DNA from: Maricaulis sp.
GTDB lineage: Bacteria > Pseudomonadota > Alphaproteobacteria > Caulobacterales > Maricaulaceae
NCBI RefSeq assembly: GCF_017643475.1
Contig: NZ_JAEPNI010000005.1
Span: forward strand, 1 to 64,000
Reading direction: 5' to 3'
Length of the DNA: 64,000 bases
A model generated the notes under the pieces. That model had not been told where the DNA came from. It did no database searches and saw only the letters and a program-made list of their open reading frames with translations. Positions 18,525 through 29,100 of this stretch are shown here, piece by piece; positions within the stretch are counted from its first letter, which is position 1, and each line of letters opens with the position of its first letter. The position numbers and the translations under genes were made by a program.

Positions 18525-19385
18525 TCAGACGGCGCCAATCATCAGACCCTCAACATCTGCGCGCAGCGGCAATGATGGCTGGGCGCCCGCTTTCAGGGTG
18601 GAGGCGGCTCCGGCGGCACAGGCAAAGGCCAGCGCGTCGGAAGGCGTCATCTGTTCAAGTAGAGCCAGGCTCAATGCCGCGACGAATGTATCTCCGGCAC
18701 CGGTTGCATCAATCGCCTCGACCTGGGGCGGTGCGCACCGGGCAATCTCCTGGCCGTCGCGGAACAGGGCAGCGCCCCGAACTCCCAGCGTCAGCGCTGT
18801 CAGACCTCCGGCCGCAAACAGTCGACCCAGACCGTAATGCTCGCCCTCTGCTTCATTGACGATCAACACATCGGCGCGTTCAAGCAATTCGTTCGGCACC
18901 TCGGCGGCCGGCGCGAGATTGAGCACGACCAGTCCCTCGCAACGCCTGGCCGCTTCGGATAGGACCTCGACTGGCGTTTCCAGCTGACCAATCAGAGCCC
19001 CCTCAATCCGATCCGGCAAGTCCGCTATGGTCAAACCACCGTTCGCCCCGGAAGCCACGACAATCTGGTTGTCGCCGTCGGGCGCCACGGCGATCATCGC
19101 CACGCCGGTGGGCGCCGCTTCGCTCACGCGGCAACGGTCAAGATCCACACCATTTTCACGCAACAGAGCGAGCGCCGCTTCCGCCTCATCATCCGCGCCT
19201 ACACAGCCAATCATGCTCACAGCTGCCCCAAGGCGCGATGCAGCCAGAGCCTGGTTGGCACCCTTGCCGCCTGGAAATTTCGCGAAACCATCGCCCAGCA
19301 CGGTCTCTCCGGCCTTCGGCAACTGATCGCAGCGCACGACCAGATCCAGATTGATTGACCCCAGAACCGTGATTACCTGGCTCAT
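18525..19385 (-). CDS. rbsK: ribokinase (PfkB family)
   Basis: This cytoplasmic sugar kinase phosphorylates ribose, here presumably the ribose released by the adjacent nucleoside hydrolase. It shows the PfkB signatures: N-terminal GSINLDLVVRCDQLPKAGET, the GGKGANQALAASRLG box (about residues 39-53) and the catalytic DATGAGDTFVAAL motif near residue 230, with the catalytic Asp in GAGD. It is about 286 residues long, slightly short of the usual 305. The ATG at 19385 overlaps the TGA of the hydrolase gene (ATGA), so the two are translationally coupled. A TTG one codon upstream is also in frame. Confidence 0.9.
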   Translation of the reverse strand: MSQVITVLGSINLDLVVRCDQLPKAGETVLGDGFAKFPGGKGANQALAASRLGAAVSMIGCVGADDEAEAALALLRENGVDLDRCRVSEAAPTGVAMIAVAPDGDNQIVVASGANGGLTIADLPDRIEGALIGQLETPVEVLSEAARRCEGLVVLNLAPAAEVPNELLERADVLIVNEAEGEHYGLGRLFAAGGLTALTLGVRGAALFRDGQEIARCAPPQVEAIDATGAGDTFVAALSLALLEQMTPSDALAFACAAGAASTLKAGAQPSLPLRADVEGLMIGAV

Positions 19386-20311
19386 CAAAGGCGCTCCATC
19401 GAGGTGACAAGAAGGTCGAACAGAGCATCATCATCCAGCCCGGTGACCCAGTTAACACCATTGGCGCATTCAGCTCCGAGCGCGGTATTGCCGCGTTTTT
19501 CGTCGTCGGATGTGGTCACCGTCACAGAAACCGACTTGCTGGAGAACAGGCCCGGGTCGAGCAGGTAGCCAATCGTGCAGGGATCGTGCAGCGCGGCACC
19601 ATCCGCGCCATAGACCTCGCCATAGATCCGGTTGACGTGGGAGATCATCGCTGCTGATGCATGACAGGCCGGATGCCCGGAGGCTTCAAGTCGTTGCATG
19701 CGCGGTGGTGTGCAACGGATCTGCAAGGTGGCGTCGAGACCGATCAGCGTCGTGGCACAGCCGCTTTCCAGCACGATCTTGGCTGCGTCGGGGTCTGCAT
19801 AGATATTGAACTCGGCATGGGCAGTGATATTGCCGCCCTCGATCGCGGCGCCGCCCATGATCACCAGCTCGCGGACACCGCGCATGATCGAGGCGTCGCG
19901 CTTCAACGCGGTCGCGAAATTGGTCATCGGCCCCGTGATCACCAGGGTAATCGAGCCCGGCTCGGCCGCAGAGAGCGTATCGCACAGATAATCAACCGCG
20001 TGGGTCGTGCTGACCGGTACGCTCGCTTCGGGCAGGCGAGCATCACCCAGCCCCGAAGCCCCATGGATATGTTCGGCGAATTCGGGGTCGACCCGCATCG
20101 GACGATCACAGCCGGCATAGACCGGTATGTCCTCGCGCCCGGCCAGCGCCAGCACCCCGCGGGCATTGCGGGCACAAGTTTCCACCGGAACATTGCCGGC
20201 AACGACCGTGATAGCCTTCAGATCGAAACGATCCGGCGCACCCAGAGCGGCGAGCAGCGCGATGCAATCATCAACACCGGGGTCACAATCGATGATGATG
20301 GATCGCGTCAC
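19385..20311 (-). CDS. inosine/uridine-preferring nucleoside hydrolase
   Basis: This 308-residue enzyme hydrolyses the N-glycosidic bond of nucleosides to base plus ribose. The N-terminal DCDPGVDD calcium-binding motif (residues 8-15) is complete, and later family motifs TGPMTNFA, ELVIMGGA and the Asn-rich AEFNIYADPDAA are present, so catalysis should be intact. There is no signal peptide, so it is cytoplasmic. It lies between the nucleoside transporter (4-bp gap) and ribokinase (4-bp overlap). Whether it prefers purines or pyrimidines (RihA/B/C-like) cannot be read from sequence. Confidence 0.9.
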   Translation of the reverse strand: MTRSIIIDCDPGVDDCIALLAALGAPDRFDLKAITVVAGNVPVETCARNARGVLALAGREDIPVYAGCDRPMRVDPEFAEHIHGASGLGDARLPEASVPVSTTHAVDYLCDTLSAAEPGSITLVITGPMTNFATALKRDASIMRGVRELVIMGGAAIEGGNITAHAEFNIYADPDAAKIVLESGCATTLIGLDATLQIRCTPPRMQRLEASGHPACHASAAMISHVNRIYGEVYGADGAALHDPCTIGYLLDPGLFSSKSVSVTVTTSDDEKRGNTALGAECANGVNWVTGLDDDALFDLLVTSMERL

Positions 20312-20315
20312 CTCG

Positions 20316-21542
20316 TCACCCCACGAACAGCATACCCGCTATCGCCGCACTCATCAGATTTGACAGGGAACCGGCAAGAACGGCGCGGAAACCGAATTTG
20401 GCGATCTGGCCCATGCGCTCCGGGATCAGGCTGCCCAGCCCGCCGAGCAGAATGCCGACAGAACTCAGATTGGCAAAACCGCACAAAGCAATAGTCAGGA
20501 TCGCCTGGCTGCGCGGTGAGAAATCTTCCAGGCTGCCGGACAGGGTCAGGTAGGCGACGAACTCGTTGATCACCAGTTTTTCGCCGACAATGGCGCCTGC
20601 GGCCTGGGCCTCGGCAGGCGGAATGCTGAGCACCATCATCAGAGGGGCAAACAGCATGCCCAGCAGGCTCTGAATGGTCACACCCTCAATACCGAACAGG
20701 CCACCGACCATCGCAATCAGCCCGTTAACCAGGGCAATCAGCGAGACGAAAGCGATCAGCATCGCTCCGATATTCAAAGCCAGGCTCAGGCCGTCCTTGG
20801 CGCCAACAGCAGCGGCCATCACCACATTGGCGTGCGGTTCACGCGCCGGCGGGGCGTTGACGATGTCCTGTTCCTCATCCTTTTCATCGTCCGCCGGCAT
20901 GATGATGCTGGCCATCAGCAGACCACCCGGAGCCGCCATGAAACTGGCGGCGAGCAGGTATTCAATGCTGATGCCAATCTGGGCGTAGGCCGCCAGGACA
21001 GTACCGGCCACAGATGCGAGACCGGAGGTCATGATCGCAAACAATTGCGGCTTGGTGATGCCATCCAGATACGGGCGGATGACCAGCGGCGCCTCTGTCT
21101 GGCCGACAAAAATATTCGCGGCCGCATTGAGCGATTCAACCCGTCCGGTCCCCAGCAGAACATTGAGAACCATGCCGACGACACGAACGATCCACTGCAT
21201 GATGCCGATATGATAGAGCACGGACATCAGCGCGGAGAAGAAGATCACGACCGGCAGGACGTTGAGCGCGAAACTGAATCCAACGGACTCAGACACAAGC
21301 GGTCCGAAAACCATTTCAATACCGGCGGCAGAGAATGCGAGCAGCTGGGTCACACCGGCAGACAGGCCGGAAAGCATTTCACGCCCTGCTGGCAGATAGA
21401 GCACAAAGCCGCCAATCGCTGCCTGTAACAGCAAGGCGCTGAGCACCGTGCGCAGGCGAATTTTGCGACGATTGGTCGAGAATACAAAGGCGATGACCAG
21501 AAGCGTAAGCGCTCCGACACCCGCTAACATATTGGCACTCAT
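20316..21542 (-). CDS. nupC: NupC/CNT-family concentrative nucleoside transporter
   Basis: This 408-residue inner-membrane symporter has about 8-10 hydrophobic segments. It carries CNT family motifs such as [22 protein letters not shown], the [13 protein letters not shown] nucleoside-binding segment, [24 protein letters not shown] and the C-terminal [32 protein letters not shown] box. It imports nucleosides with H+ or Na+ and feeds the hydrolase and ribokinase encoded downstream in the same operon. The thymidine kinase gene lies 129 bp upstream on the same strand. Confidence 0.93.
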   Translation of the reverse strand: MSANMLAGVGALTLLVIAFVFSTNRRKIRLRTVLSALLLQAAIGGFVLYLPAGREMLSGLSAGVTQLLAFSAAGIEMVFGPLVSESVGFSFALNVLPVVIFFSALMSVLYHIGIMQWIVRVVGMVLNVLLGTGRVESLNAAANIFVGQTEAPLVIRPYLDGITKPQLFAIMTSGLASVAGTVLAAYAQIGISIEYLLAASFMAAPGGLLMASIIMPADDEKDEEQDIVNAPPAREPHANVVMAAAVGAKDGLSLALNIGAMLIAFVSLIALVNGLIAMVGGLFGIEGVTIQSLLGMLFAPLMMVLSIPPAEAQAAGAIVGEKLVINEFVAYLTLSGSLEDFSPRSQAILTIALCGFANLSSVGILLGGLGSLIPERMGQIAKFGFRAVLAGSLSNLMSAAIAGMLFVG

Positions 21543-21671
21543 GCGGCTGCCCCCACTACTGGCTCGCCTGGAAACGGAACTTCAGAAATTGTTCTGCCAC
21601 GCGAGCGCACGCGGTGAAAGCACGGATTCACATCTCGGCTCGCATCCGGCCCGGCCAACGGGTCCAGCAGA

Positions 21672-22304
21672 TCAGGCGTCAACAGTATCGAGCGCGCCTT
21701 CAACACGCGCCTCTTCGCTGGCTGCTGCCTGCATACGCTCTAGCCAGTGCTTGCGACAGAGCGAGAGATAATTCGCCTTGGCCACGCCGACCTGGACACC
21801 TTCAGTGACCGCATCACCCGACGCGTCGAAACGCAGATTCATTGTCGCCTTGCGACCACAGTGACAGATCGTGCGTGCTTCTCGCAGATCATCAGCGATG
21901 GCCAAAAGCTCGGCGGCCCCCTCAAACAGCTTGCCCTGGAAATCCGTACGCAGTCCGTAACACAGGACCGGAAGGCCCAACTCGTCTCCAACCCGGGCCA
22001 ATTGCCAGACCTGGTCGCGGGAGAGGAATTGCGCCTCGTCGACAAAAACCGCATCCAGCCCGTCCGCCTCCCGGAACGCAAGGATCTGCGAATACATGTC
22101 CGTACCGTCACGATAGAGATGCGCGGGCGCGTTGAGGCCGATACGCGACTCGATTTCACCGGCATCGCTGTCGTCAGCGGCGCCATGCTGCGAGGTCCAC
22201 AACATGACCTTCATGCCCTGCTCACCATAGTTGTGAGCGGCCTGGAGAAGAATGGCGGACTTGCCAGCATTCATTGCGCTGTATGTAAAATAGAGTTTGC
22301 CCAT
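21672..22304 (-). CDS. tdk: thymidine kinase (type II)
   Basis: This 210-residue cytosolic kinase makes dTMP from thymidine. It shows the P-loop SAMNAGKS (residues 9-16), the Walker-B-like VFVDEAQFL, and a zinc lasso region with ICHCG near residue 160 and a further Cys in LSLCRKHW. It starts with ATG at 22304. It lies just upstream of nupC in the same direction, which makes one salvage unit of uptake, kinase and nucleoside breakdown. The 129-bp gap could allow separate control. Confidence 0.93.
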   Translation of the reverse strand: MGKLYFTYSAMNAGKSAILLQAAHNYGEQGMKVMLWTSQHGAADDSDAGEIESRIGLNAPAHLYRDGTDMYSQILAFREADGLDAVFVDEAQFLSRDQVWQLARVGDELGLPVLCYGLRTDFQGKLFEGAAELLAIADDLREARTICHCGRKATMNLRFDASGDAVTEGVQVGVAKANYLSLCRKHWLERMQAAASEEARVEGALDTVDA

Positions 22305-22375
22305 ATCCCGGTGCTAATCCGATTCCCGACCGGGTCGACCCCTCGTGACCGTGGACAAATGTGATCACGTGTACA

Positions 22376-23317
22376 TCAGGTCAATCCCTGCCCAAGCCGC
22401 GCCAGCGTGCCGTGGCCGGGACGGGAATGGATCTGCATACGCATCCGTCCTTTTTCTGCCAGTCTGAAGATGATCTCCAGGCCAAGACCCGCGCGGCGAT
22501 GGCCGGTTTTCCGGCTCTCCTCCACCATCAACATGCTGTCCAGCATCATGACTTCACGGCCAATACCATTGCCGTCATCCACAACCAGCAAATCAATGCC
22601 GCCGGCGTTTCGTATGGCCCCGATCAGCACACGCTTGCCACCGGAATGAGTGATCGCGTTGGAGACAAGATTGGTCAGGATATGTTCGACGATGCCGCGA
22701 TCGATCTCGATGGTCTGGCTGCTGCCAATCCAGCGGACCTCGATCCCCTTGCTGCGCCCGACTTCCTCCAGCGGGGTCACGACCTCGCGGACAAGGTCGC
22801 CGATCGCCACCCGCTCCCGATCGACCGGTCGCCGGTCCGTGTCAAGATAGGAAAGTTCAAGAACCGAAGAGAGCAGCGAGGAGACATTCCGAACCACCTC
22901 GCGCTGACGGCCGGCCACTTCCTTGGCCTTCTCCCAGTTCTCGGCTTCCAGCAAATCCTCGAGCAAGCTGGCATTGAGGTCGAGCGCGTAGACAGGCTGA
23001 CGGATATCATGACCTGTTGCAGCCAGGAGGAAGGTCGAGAATTCCTGCGCCTTCTCGGCCGCGATACGGGCTTTCTCGTAAAGCTCGGTCAGATAGAAAC
23101 GCCGCCGGGCCCGCATGGAAAAGGTCACAGACATGATCCAGGCAAAGGCGCAGCTGGTCCACACCAGCACAGCCTGGGAAAAAACCGGATGCTCCGAAGT
23201 GTCATGCCAGTAGATCGCCAGAAAGGCATAGGTCAGCGCATAGGTCACCGAGATCAACGCGATCCAGTTTGCATATGCCGCCAGCGCCACCCCCATCGCC
23301 ATAACGTGCAGGGACAT
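22376..23317 (-). pseudogene. histidine kinase, 5'-truncated remnant
   Basis: The C-terminal 260 residues are an intact kinase core: phosphoacceptor box ATGHDIRQPVYALDLN, N box (TNLVSNAITHSGG), G1 (VDDGNGIG) and GLGLEIIFRLAEKGR. It is clearly paralogous to the kinase at 4520-5899. Compared with that protein it lacks roughly the first 155 residues: only the last membrane helices remain, from about MSLHVMAMGVALAAYANW. The open frame continues upstream to 23722, but that part is antisense to a MarR fragment and does not look like protein. No ribosome site precedes the ATGs at 23317 or 23302. It is probably non-functional, although a short membrane kinase cannot be excluded. Confidence 0.65.
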
Positions 23318-23588
23318 CCAGGAACTGGTACGCCGGGATCGCTCCGCCTCTGACAAGCGCGTCGTGCTGGCCTGTCTCACCGACGAGGGACTGAATGCTG
23401 CCGCAGCGGCTCCGGAATTGTTACAGGCTGGTTTCCTCCGTGAGTTTCGCAAACTGCAGGACTGGGAGCGCGGGATGCTCATCGCATCTCTCCAGCGGAT
23501 CGCCGAAATGATGGATGCCGAAGACCTCGACGCTTCACCCATCCTGGAGACCGGTGAAATCGAGCCAGACGAACACGGCAACCGGTAA
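23268..23588 (+). pseudogene. MarR-family regulator, 3' remnant
   Basis: The plus-strand frame ending at 23588 encodes the C-terminal half of a MarR-type regulator: the winged part RRDRSASDKRVVLACLTDEG, then the dimerisation helices (APELLQAGFLREFRKLQDWE, MLIASLQRIAEMMDAEDLDA) and the conserved tail SPILETG. The N-terminal helix-turn-helix region is missing. The frame is open only from 23244, and upstream of about 23290 the sequence instead encodes, on the other strand, the histidine kinase. It has no start or ribosome site. It shares its broken edge with the truncated kinase. Confidence 0.65.
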
Positions 23589-23675
23589 GGGGTTTTCTGC
23601 ACACCACGCCCATGACAGCCTCCTCGGGCGCAGGTAACATGCCACTGAACCATTTCTGATTGGGAACAAGCGCTT

Positions 23676-25313
23676 ATGAGACGTGTAGTGATTGTTGGTG
23701 GCGGCTCCGCCGGTTGGATCATGGCGGCCTATCTGAATGGCGCGATCAATGCGCGCGGTCGCGACAAGAAAATCGACATAACGCTTGTCGAATCTCCAGA
23801 TGTGCCACGCATCTCGGTCGGCGAGGCCACCGTTCCTTCAATCCATCACGTGCTGGAAGTGATCGGTATCGACGAAAAGGAATTCATGCGCGAAACGGAT
23901 GCCAGCTTCAAACAGTCGATCAAATACGTGAACTGGCTGGAGAATAACGGATCCGGATATCACCACCCCTTCAACCGCGCGACGCTCGGGCCTATCGACA
24001 ATAGTGGTGCCAATTGGATGGTCTCGCGGCGCGACATCCCGTTCATGGAAACGGTCAGCGCCCAGACCCTGATCGCCGAAGCATGCCGCGGCCCGAAAAC
24101 CGGTGATGGCCGCCCCTTCGTGGCTCCAATCAAATACGCATACCATTTCGATGCCCAGCTTTTCGCCGACTATCTGACCAAGATCGCGACAGCGGCCGGC
24201 GTTACCCATGTCCGAGCCAATGTGGTCAAGGTGAATACCGGCGAGGATGGGCTGATCAAGACACTCGACCTCGACACAGACAACCAGCTCGAAGGCGATC
24301 TGTTTGTCGACTGTACAGGCTTCAAGGCCCTGCTCATCGAAAAGACCATGGGCGTGCCCTTCGAGGACTTTTCCCAATGGCTCTTCTGCAATCAGGCTGT
24401 CGTTGCCCAGTTTGGTTATGAGGACCATTTCCCCGGCGTCGTTCGCCCCTATACCACGGCAACCGCCATGTCGGCGGGCTGGATCTGGGACACGCCCACA
24501 CAGACCCGTCGCGCAATCGGCTATGTACACGCGACCGACTTCATCAGCGCCGATGATGCAGCCCGCGAGCTCCTCGCCTATCAGGGCGTCGACGAGAACA
24601 AGGCCGACACGCGAATCGTCAAGTTCAAGGTGGGCAAACGCCAGAAAGCCTGGGCGGGAAATTGCATCGCCGCGGGTCTCGCGAGCGGCTTCATCGAACC
24701 ACTTGAATCAACCGGCATTTACCTCGCGGAGCTGGCAGCCGTGTTGCTGGCCGAACATTTCCCCTATCGCGATGAGGATCTGGAACCGCTGGCCTTCCGC
24801 TTCAATCGTGTGGTTTCGAACAGATATTATGAAGTGCTCGACTTCATCAACATGCACTATTGCCTGACCCGCCGCACCGACACCGAGTTCTGGAGAGCGG
24901 TGCAGCGTCCGGAGCACATCACTGACCGCCTGAAAGCAAAGCTGGAACACTGGCGGATGAAACCGCCTTCAATGTCCGATTTTCAGGACCAGGCATTCTC
25001 GGGCTTCACCTACGGTCAAACCGTGACGGACGACCCGGAAATCGATCCGCGCCCGCCCGTCGACACCGGAAGTTTGTGGGACCATTCAAGTTACGAAGCC
25101 ATCCTGTTCGGCATGGACTTCCGTGGACCGGAATTCGAGAATCTCGGCACGAACAGACCGCGCTCGCAGATGCTTGAAATCGTAGCAAACGTGCTGCGCG
25201 CAGCGCCGTCCCGGCTGGCGCCGCACCACGCGTGGCTGCATCATAATCTGGGCATGAAGGCCTGGCCGACAGGACCGCGGCCGGCCGGCTGGGTGGATCA
25301 CCCTCACCTGTAG
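23676..25313 (+). CDS. PrnA-type flavin-dependent halogenase family protein with altered WxWxIP motif
   Basis: This 545-residue FAD protein of the tryptophan-halogenase family shows the N-terminal GGGSAG dinucleotide site (8-13), VGEATVP (48-54), the catalytic-lysine segment ASFKQSIKYVNW with Lys79 (same number as PrnA) and GFIEPLEST near 338-346. The flavin-monooxygenase-discriminating WxWxIP motif appears as WIWDTP (269-274), so the Ile is replaced. It would need FADH2 from a separate flavin reductase, and none is nearby. Its 3' end overlaps the convergent sulfotransferase by 10 bp. A receptor gene beyond that suggests action on an imported substrate. Actual halogenation is unproven. Confidence 0.8.
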   Translation: MRRVVIVGGGSAGWIMAAYLNGAINARGRDKKIDITLVESPDVPRISVGEATVPSIHHVLEVIGIDEKEFMRETDASFKQSIKYVNWLENNGSGYHHPFNRATLGPIDNSGANWMVSRRDIPFMETVSAQTLIAEACRGPKTGDGRPFVAPIKYAYHFDAQLFADYLTKIATAAGVTHVRANVVKVNTGEDGLIKTLDLDTDNQLEGDLFVDCTGFKALLIEKTMGVPFEDFSQWLFCNQAVVAQFGYEDHFPGVVRPYTTATAMSAGWIWDTPTQTRRAIGYVHATDFISADDAARELLAYQGVDENKADTRIVKFKVGKRQKAWAGNCIAAGLASGFIEPLESTGIYLAELAAVLLAEHFPYRDEDLEPLAFRFNRVVSNRYYEVLDFINMHYCLTRRTDTEFWRAVQRPEHITDRLKAKLEHWRMKPPSMSDFQDQAFSGFTYGQTVTDDPEIDPRPPVDTGSLWDHSSYEAILFGMDFRGPEFENLGTNRPRSQMLEIVANVLRAAPSRLAPHHAWLHHNLGMKAWPTGPRPAGWVDHPHL

Positions 25314-26086
25314 CCGAGAAGCTCGCGCAGGCCGGGATTGGTGTGATCAACCAGTATCTTTTGCGTTTCCGGGAGTTCCGAAGGAACTTCCTGGCCTTGC
25401 AGCTTGAGATTTTCACGCGCGGTGCCGCTTTGCTTGCGATCTGACCCGACCGCGATGCGTTCCTTCCAGTCGGACGGCATATCAATGCCACCGAAGGCCA
25501 GCAACTCGCCAAAAAATGCCTCGGCCTCCGGCTTGTCGATATTCTTGAGATGGTGAACGACGTCTTCGTACTTCACGATACGGGCGCTCGTTCCCAACCA
25601 CGCCACGACGTTATTGTGGTAGATTTCCTGCATCGTCGGAAAGCGGTTGTGGGCTCCGAAGATCATCATGTTCAGATAGTCATGGATCTCGACACGGCCT
25701 CCCTTGAGGTGGTCGATATTGGCCTGGAAATTGTCCGACAGGAAAAAGCGCGCACGCGCCAGAACCCAACTATAGGGATCGCGCACCAAGAGCAGGTGAT
25801 TGACATCCTTCAACAGGATTGCCGGGCCTTCACCGAACAGCAAATGCCCCCATGAGAGCGTGGGATCGCCCTGCAAGGCTTTGGCATGCTGGTTCAGGTT
25901 GGGGTACTGGATGAAATCTGCGCTGTACTGCTGCTCGACCGGAACGAACATCCGCACGATGTTCTTCATCAGATGACTGCCGCTCTTCGGGACGCTGTTC
26001 AGGAAGAAATGCTTTTTCAGCGGCACCTGGGCGAAGTCGGCATTCTTCTCATCAAGATTGTCCGGGTCGGCGAGTACGATTGGCAT
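25304..26086 (-). CDS. sulfotransferase-like protein
   Basis: This 260-residue cytoplasmic protein of the sulfotransferase type transfers sulfate from PAPS to an acceptor. It has a PAPS 5'-phosphosulfate loop-like segment (SVPKSGSHLMKNIV, residues 31-44) and a 3'-phosphate-binding-like segment (LLVRDPYSWVLARARFFLS). The final helix contains DHTNPGLRELLGY, typical of sulfotransferase tails. It is transcribed convergently to the halogenase homologue and lies downstream of the TonB-dependent receptor, from which a terminator separates it. The acceptor is unknown; the neighbourhood suggests a small molecule or glycan. Confidence 0.7.
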   Translation of the reverse strand: MPIVLADPDNLDEKNADFAQVPLKKHFFLNSVPKSGSHLMKNIVRMFVPVEQQYSADFIQYPNLNQHAKALQGDPTLSWGHLLFGEGPAILLKDVNHLLLVRDPYSWVLARARFFLSDNFQANIDHLKGGRVEIHDYLNMMIFGAHNRFPTMQEIYHNNVVAWLGTSARIVKYEDVVHHLKNIDKPEAEAFFGELLAFGGIDMPSDWKERIAVGSDRKQSGTARENLKLQGQEVPSELPETQKILVDHTNPGLRELLGYR

Positions 26087-26105
26087 GTTTCATGTCCATG
26101 TTGTG

Positions 26106-26133
26106 AAAAAGGCGGGCCACCAGGGCCCGCCTT
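26106..26133 (-). terminator. Rho-independent terminator of the TonB-dependent receptor
   Basis: AAGGCGGGCC (26109-26118) pairs perfectly with GGCCCGCCTT (26124-26133) over a 5-nt loop, and the minus strand continues with TTTTT. It lies 26 bp after the receptor's stop and 20 bp before the sulfotransferase ATG. Confidence 0.88.
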
Positions 26134-26159
26134 CTCCAGATACTACAACTTCTCTGAGA

Positions 26160-29100
26160 TTAGAACGTCTTGGAGATGTTGAGGAATGCGCGACGGCCGA
26201 GCAGGTCGTACTGCGAGACAATCGGAGAATTGCCTGCAAAGACCAGATCTGGGCTGTCATTGATGTTCGTCAGTGCCGGCGGATGCTCGTCAAAGACGTT
26301 GTTGATACCCGCACGGATCGTCCAGCCACCGTCAAGCAGCAGCTCGCCAGAAACGTGGTGGTAGAACATGGCTTCAGCTTCGGTCTTGGTGTTTACCGTC
26401 TCACCCAGCTGGGTGATCGTGTACGCACCGCCACCAGCAGGCTGCTCCGACAGCGGAACGCTGGCGAAAACAGACTGGAGCGTGCTGGCTTCACCGACAT
26501 AGTTCATGCCCCAGCGCAGGGACAGGTCTTCGGTCGGCGACAGCGTCATGTTCATCAGTGCAACCCACTCGGGCTCACCAACAGCGCCGTTCAGGTGACG
26601 CGTTGCGGACGCGCCGAGCAGCTGGATGTTGTCTTCAAGCTGTTTGGACAGCTGAAGGTTCATGTCCAGGAAGCCCCACGGCGTGTCACGGTTGGCATTC
26701 ATCGTGATATCGATACCGCGGTTGGTCTGGGTGTCGATATTGATGAAGGTCGCGGATACGGTCTGGATCCGGTACTCACCACCGATGATGTTGCCGCGAG
26801 AGAACAGGTCACAGAGCGGCTCGGAAGCGAAGTTCTGGGACGAGTAACAACCGTTGACGATCTGCGGGCCAGACAGGGTCGAAATCTGATCGTTGATCTC
26901 GATTTCGAAGTAGTCCATCGCGAAGCTGACGTTCGCGAACTCGAAGTCCGGCGTCAGGATGAAACCGACGGTCATGTTGTCGGATTCTTCCGGCTTCAGG
27001 AAGCCGAAGCCACCACCGCGGAATTCCTGAGCAGAGATCGGCGCACCCGAATAGGTGTCCGGAATACCGTCAGCTGCACAGTTGTCTGCGACCGTCTGGG
27101 AAATGTCACCATTGCCCAGTGCGACGCCCCAACCGATACACGGGTCGAGGTCAGACTGACGACGCGAACGCGATTCAGCTGCCAGGAACTGCTCGTACAG
27201 CGCCGGGGCACGGAAGGACGTACCGATGGAACCACGGAAACGCAGTGCATCGTTAACAGCCCAATCCAGCGTGAAGCGGTAGTTGGAACCATCAACCGTC
27301 AGGGAACGACCGTCACGGTGAGACGACGTGATCTCGTTGTAACGACCGGATGCGATGACGTTCAGGCTCTGAACCAGCGGCATGTCGCCAAAGAGCGGGA
27401 TGGAAACCTCACCATAGATGGACTGGGTTTCCTGCTCACCGGTGGTGATACCAGCGCTGGAGCCGAAGAACTCGTTACCGGTCAGGGTCGTGTCAGACGG
27501 ACGGTCCATGATCTCGTCGCGCTGATAGAAGATGCCGAGAGCAGCACTCATCGGACCTTGCGGCAGTTCCCAAACATCACCCGTGATGTAACCATCGAAG
27601 GTCGTCTGGGTGAAGTCCGTGGTGCCCGTATCGGTGCCGAGCAGGAAGTCACGCTCACCATCGGTCAGGTTACCAGCAAGGAAGCCCGGATCGAACCAGC
27701 GAACGTCGACACAGGAGACGCCAGCAACCGTGACGGTTTCACCGGTGTTCGTCGTAGCAGACGCACCACCGGAGTTCTGGCCCACACAGGACGCCATCTG
27801 GTAGTTGGTCGAACGGATCGAGTCGTTACGAACGAACTGTTCGGTGTACTCACCGGCACTGTCTGAGTGCTGGACATACATATCCCAGGACACGTTGGAG
27901 AACATGCCGACATCACCGAGGTCGCCACGCAGGCCACCGAGAAGACGCATGTACTCGACAGTTACCTCTTCATCACCCCACTCGACGACTGGCGTCGGGC
28001 TGAATTCGATGTTGAGGCCCGGCATCAGCCAGTTCTCACCGCCGTCACCGGACAGGTTCGGGTTACCAGCATAGTCGGTCGCACCATAACGGTAGGACCA
28101 GTACTGGTCGTGGCTGTTCACGTAGGTGGAACGACGGTTGAACAGGAACTCACCGTAAGCAGTGATGTTGTCCGTCAGGTCGTACTCGACGTCACCCATG
28201 ACAGTGACACGCTCGAGTTCACCGGCGACAGAGTCATTGCGCTGCATTTCCGGATACAGGTCGGTGACGCGGTCCGGGTTGCGGTTGCTGACGTCGATAC
28301 CCGCAAACGCCGGCAGGCCAGCGATGTGATCCGGGGTGTACTCAACCTGGTACCAGTTGGCCGGAGCCGAGATACCGGTGCCGTCCAGTGATGCCGGAAT
28401 GCCCGGGACCAGACCCGCCATGGTGTTGGTGTAGTCGTACTGGAAGATACGGTTACGCGGGTTCCAGGCGACGTTGTCCGGATTGGCGAGGCCGCTGTAG
28501 TTGTAAGCCCAGACGTGACCCCAGATCGTACCGGAACACTGATTGGTGCCGAAACGCGGATCGATAACGTCTGCACGGGTGCCCATTGTGGCATCCGTAA
28601 AGGTGTAGCTCTCGCGGCAATCGAGATAGTCGCGGTCGCGACGTGCGAGCTCATTGCGCATATAGTAGTCAGCCGTGACGCGGAAACGACCGCGCTCGAA
28701 GCTGTCACCGTGCGTCACGCTTGCGCGGAAGACTTCACCACCGGACTCGAACGGTGCCTCTGTGTAAAAATCGATCTCGCTGCCGTCGCTACGATCGGTG
28801 ATGTAGTTCACAACGCCCGCGATGGCATCAGAACCGTAGATCGAGGACGCGCCGTCCTTGAGGACGTCAACACGCTCGATACCAACCAGCGGAATGGAAC
28901 CGAGGTCGAATGCGTTGATAGAACCACGCGTACCGGACGGACCTGCACGGCGACCGTTGATGAGGTCGAGCGTACGGCCAGCGCCAAGGCCACGCAGACC
29001 AACGGTTTCCGCGCCAACACCGCCATCAGAGACGTATGCGACGGAAACAGCATTGGTGATCTGGTTGGAACCAGCAGCAGCAGAGGAGCTCTGCAGCAGG

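Noticed and set aside
23318-23722. N-terminal extension of the truncated histidine kinase
   Set aside because: Its translation is antisense to the MarR remnant, Ser/Arg-rich and has no membrane helices, so it is not the missing sensor part.
26058-27866. 602-codon plus-strand open frame
   Set aside because: It is antisense to the TonB receptor and lacks family motifs.
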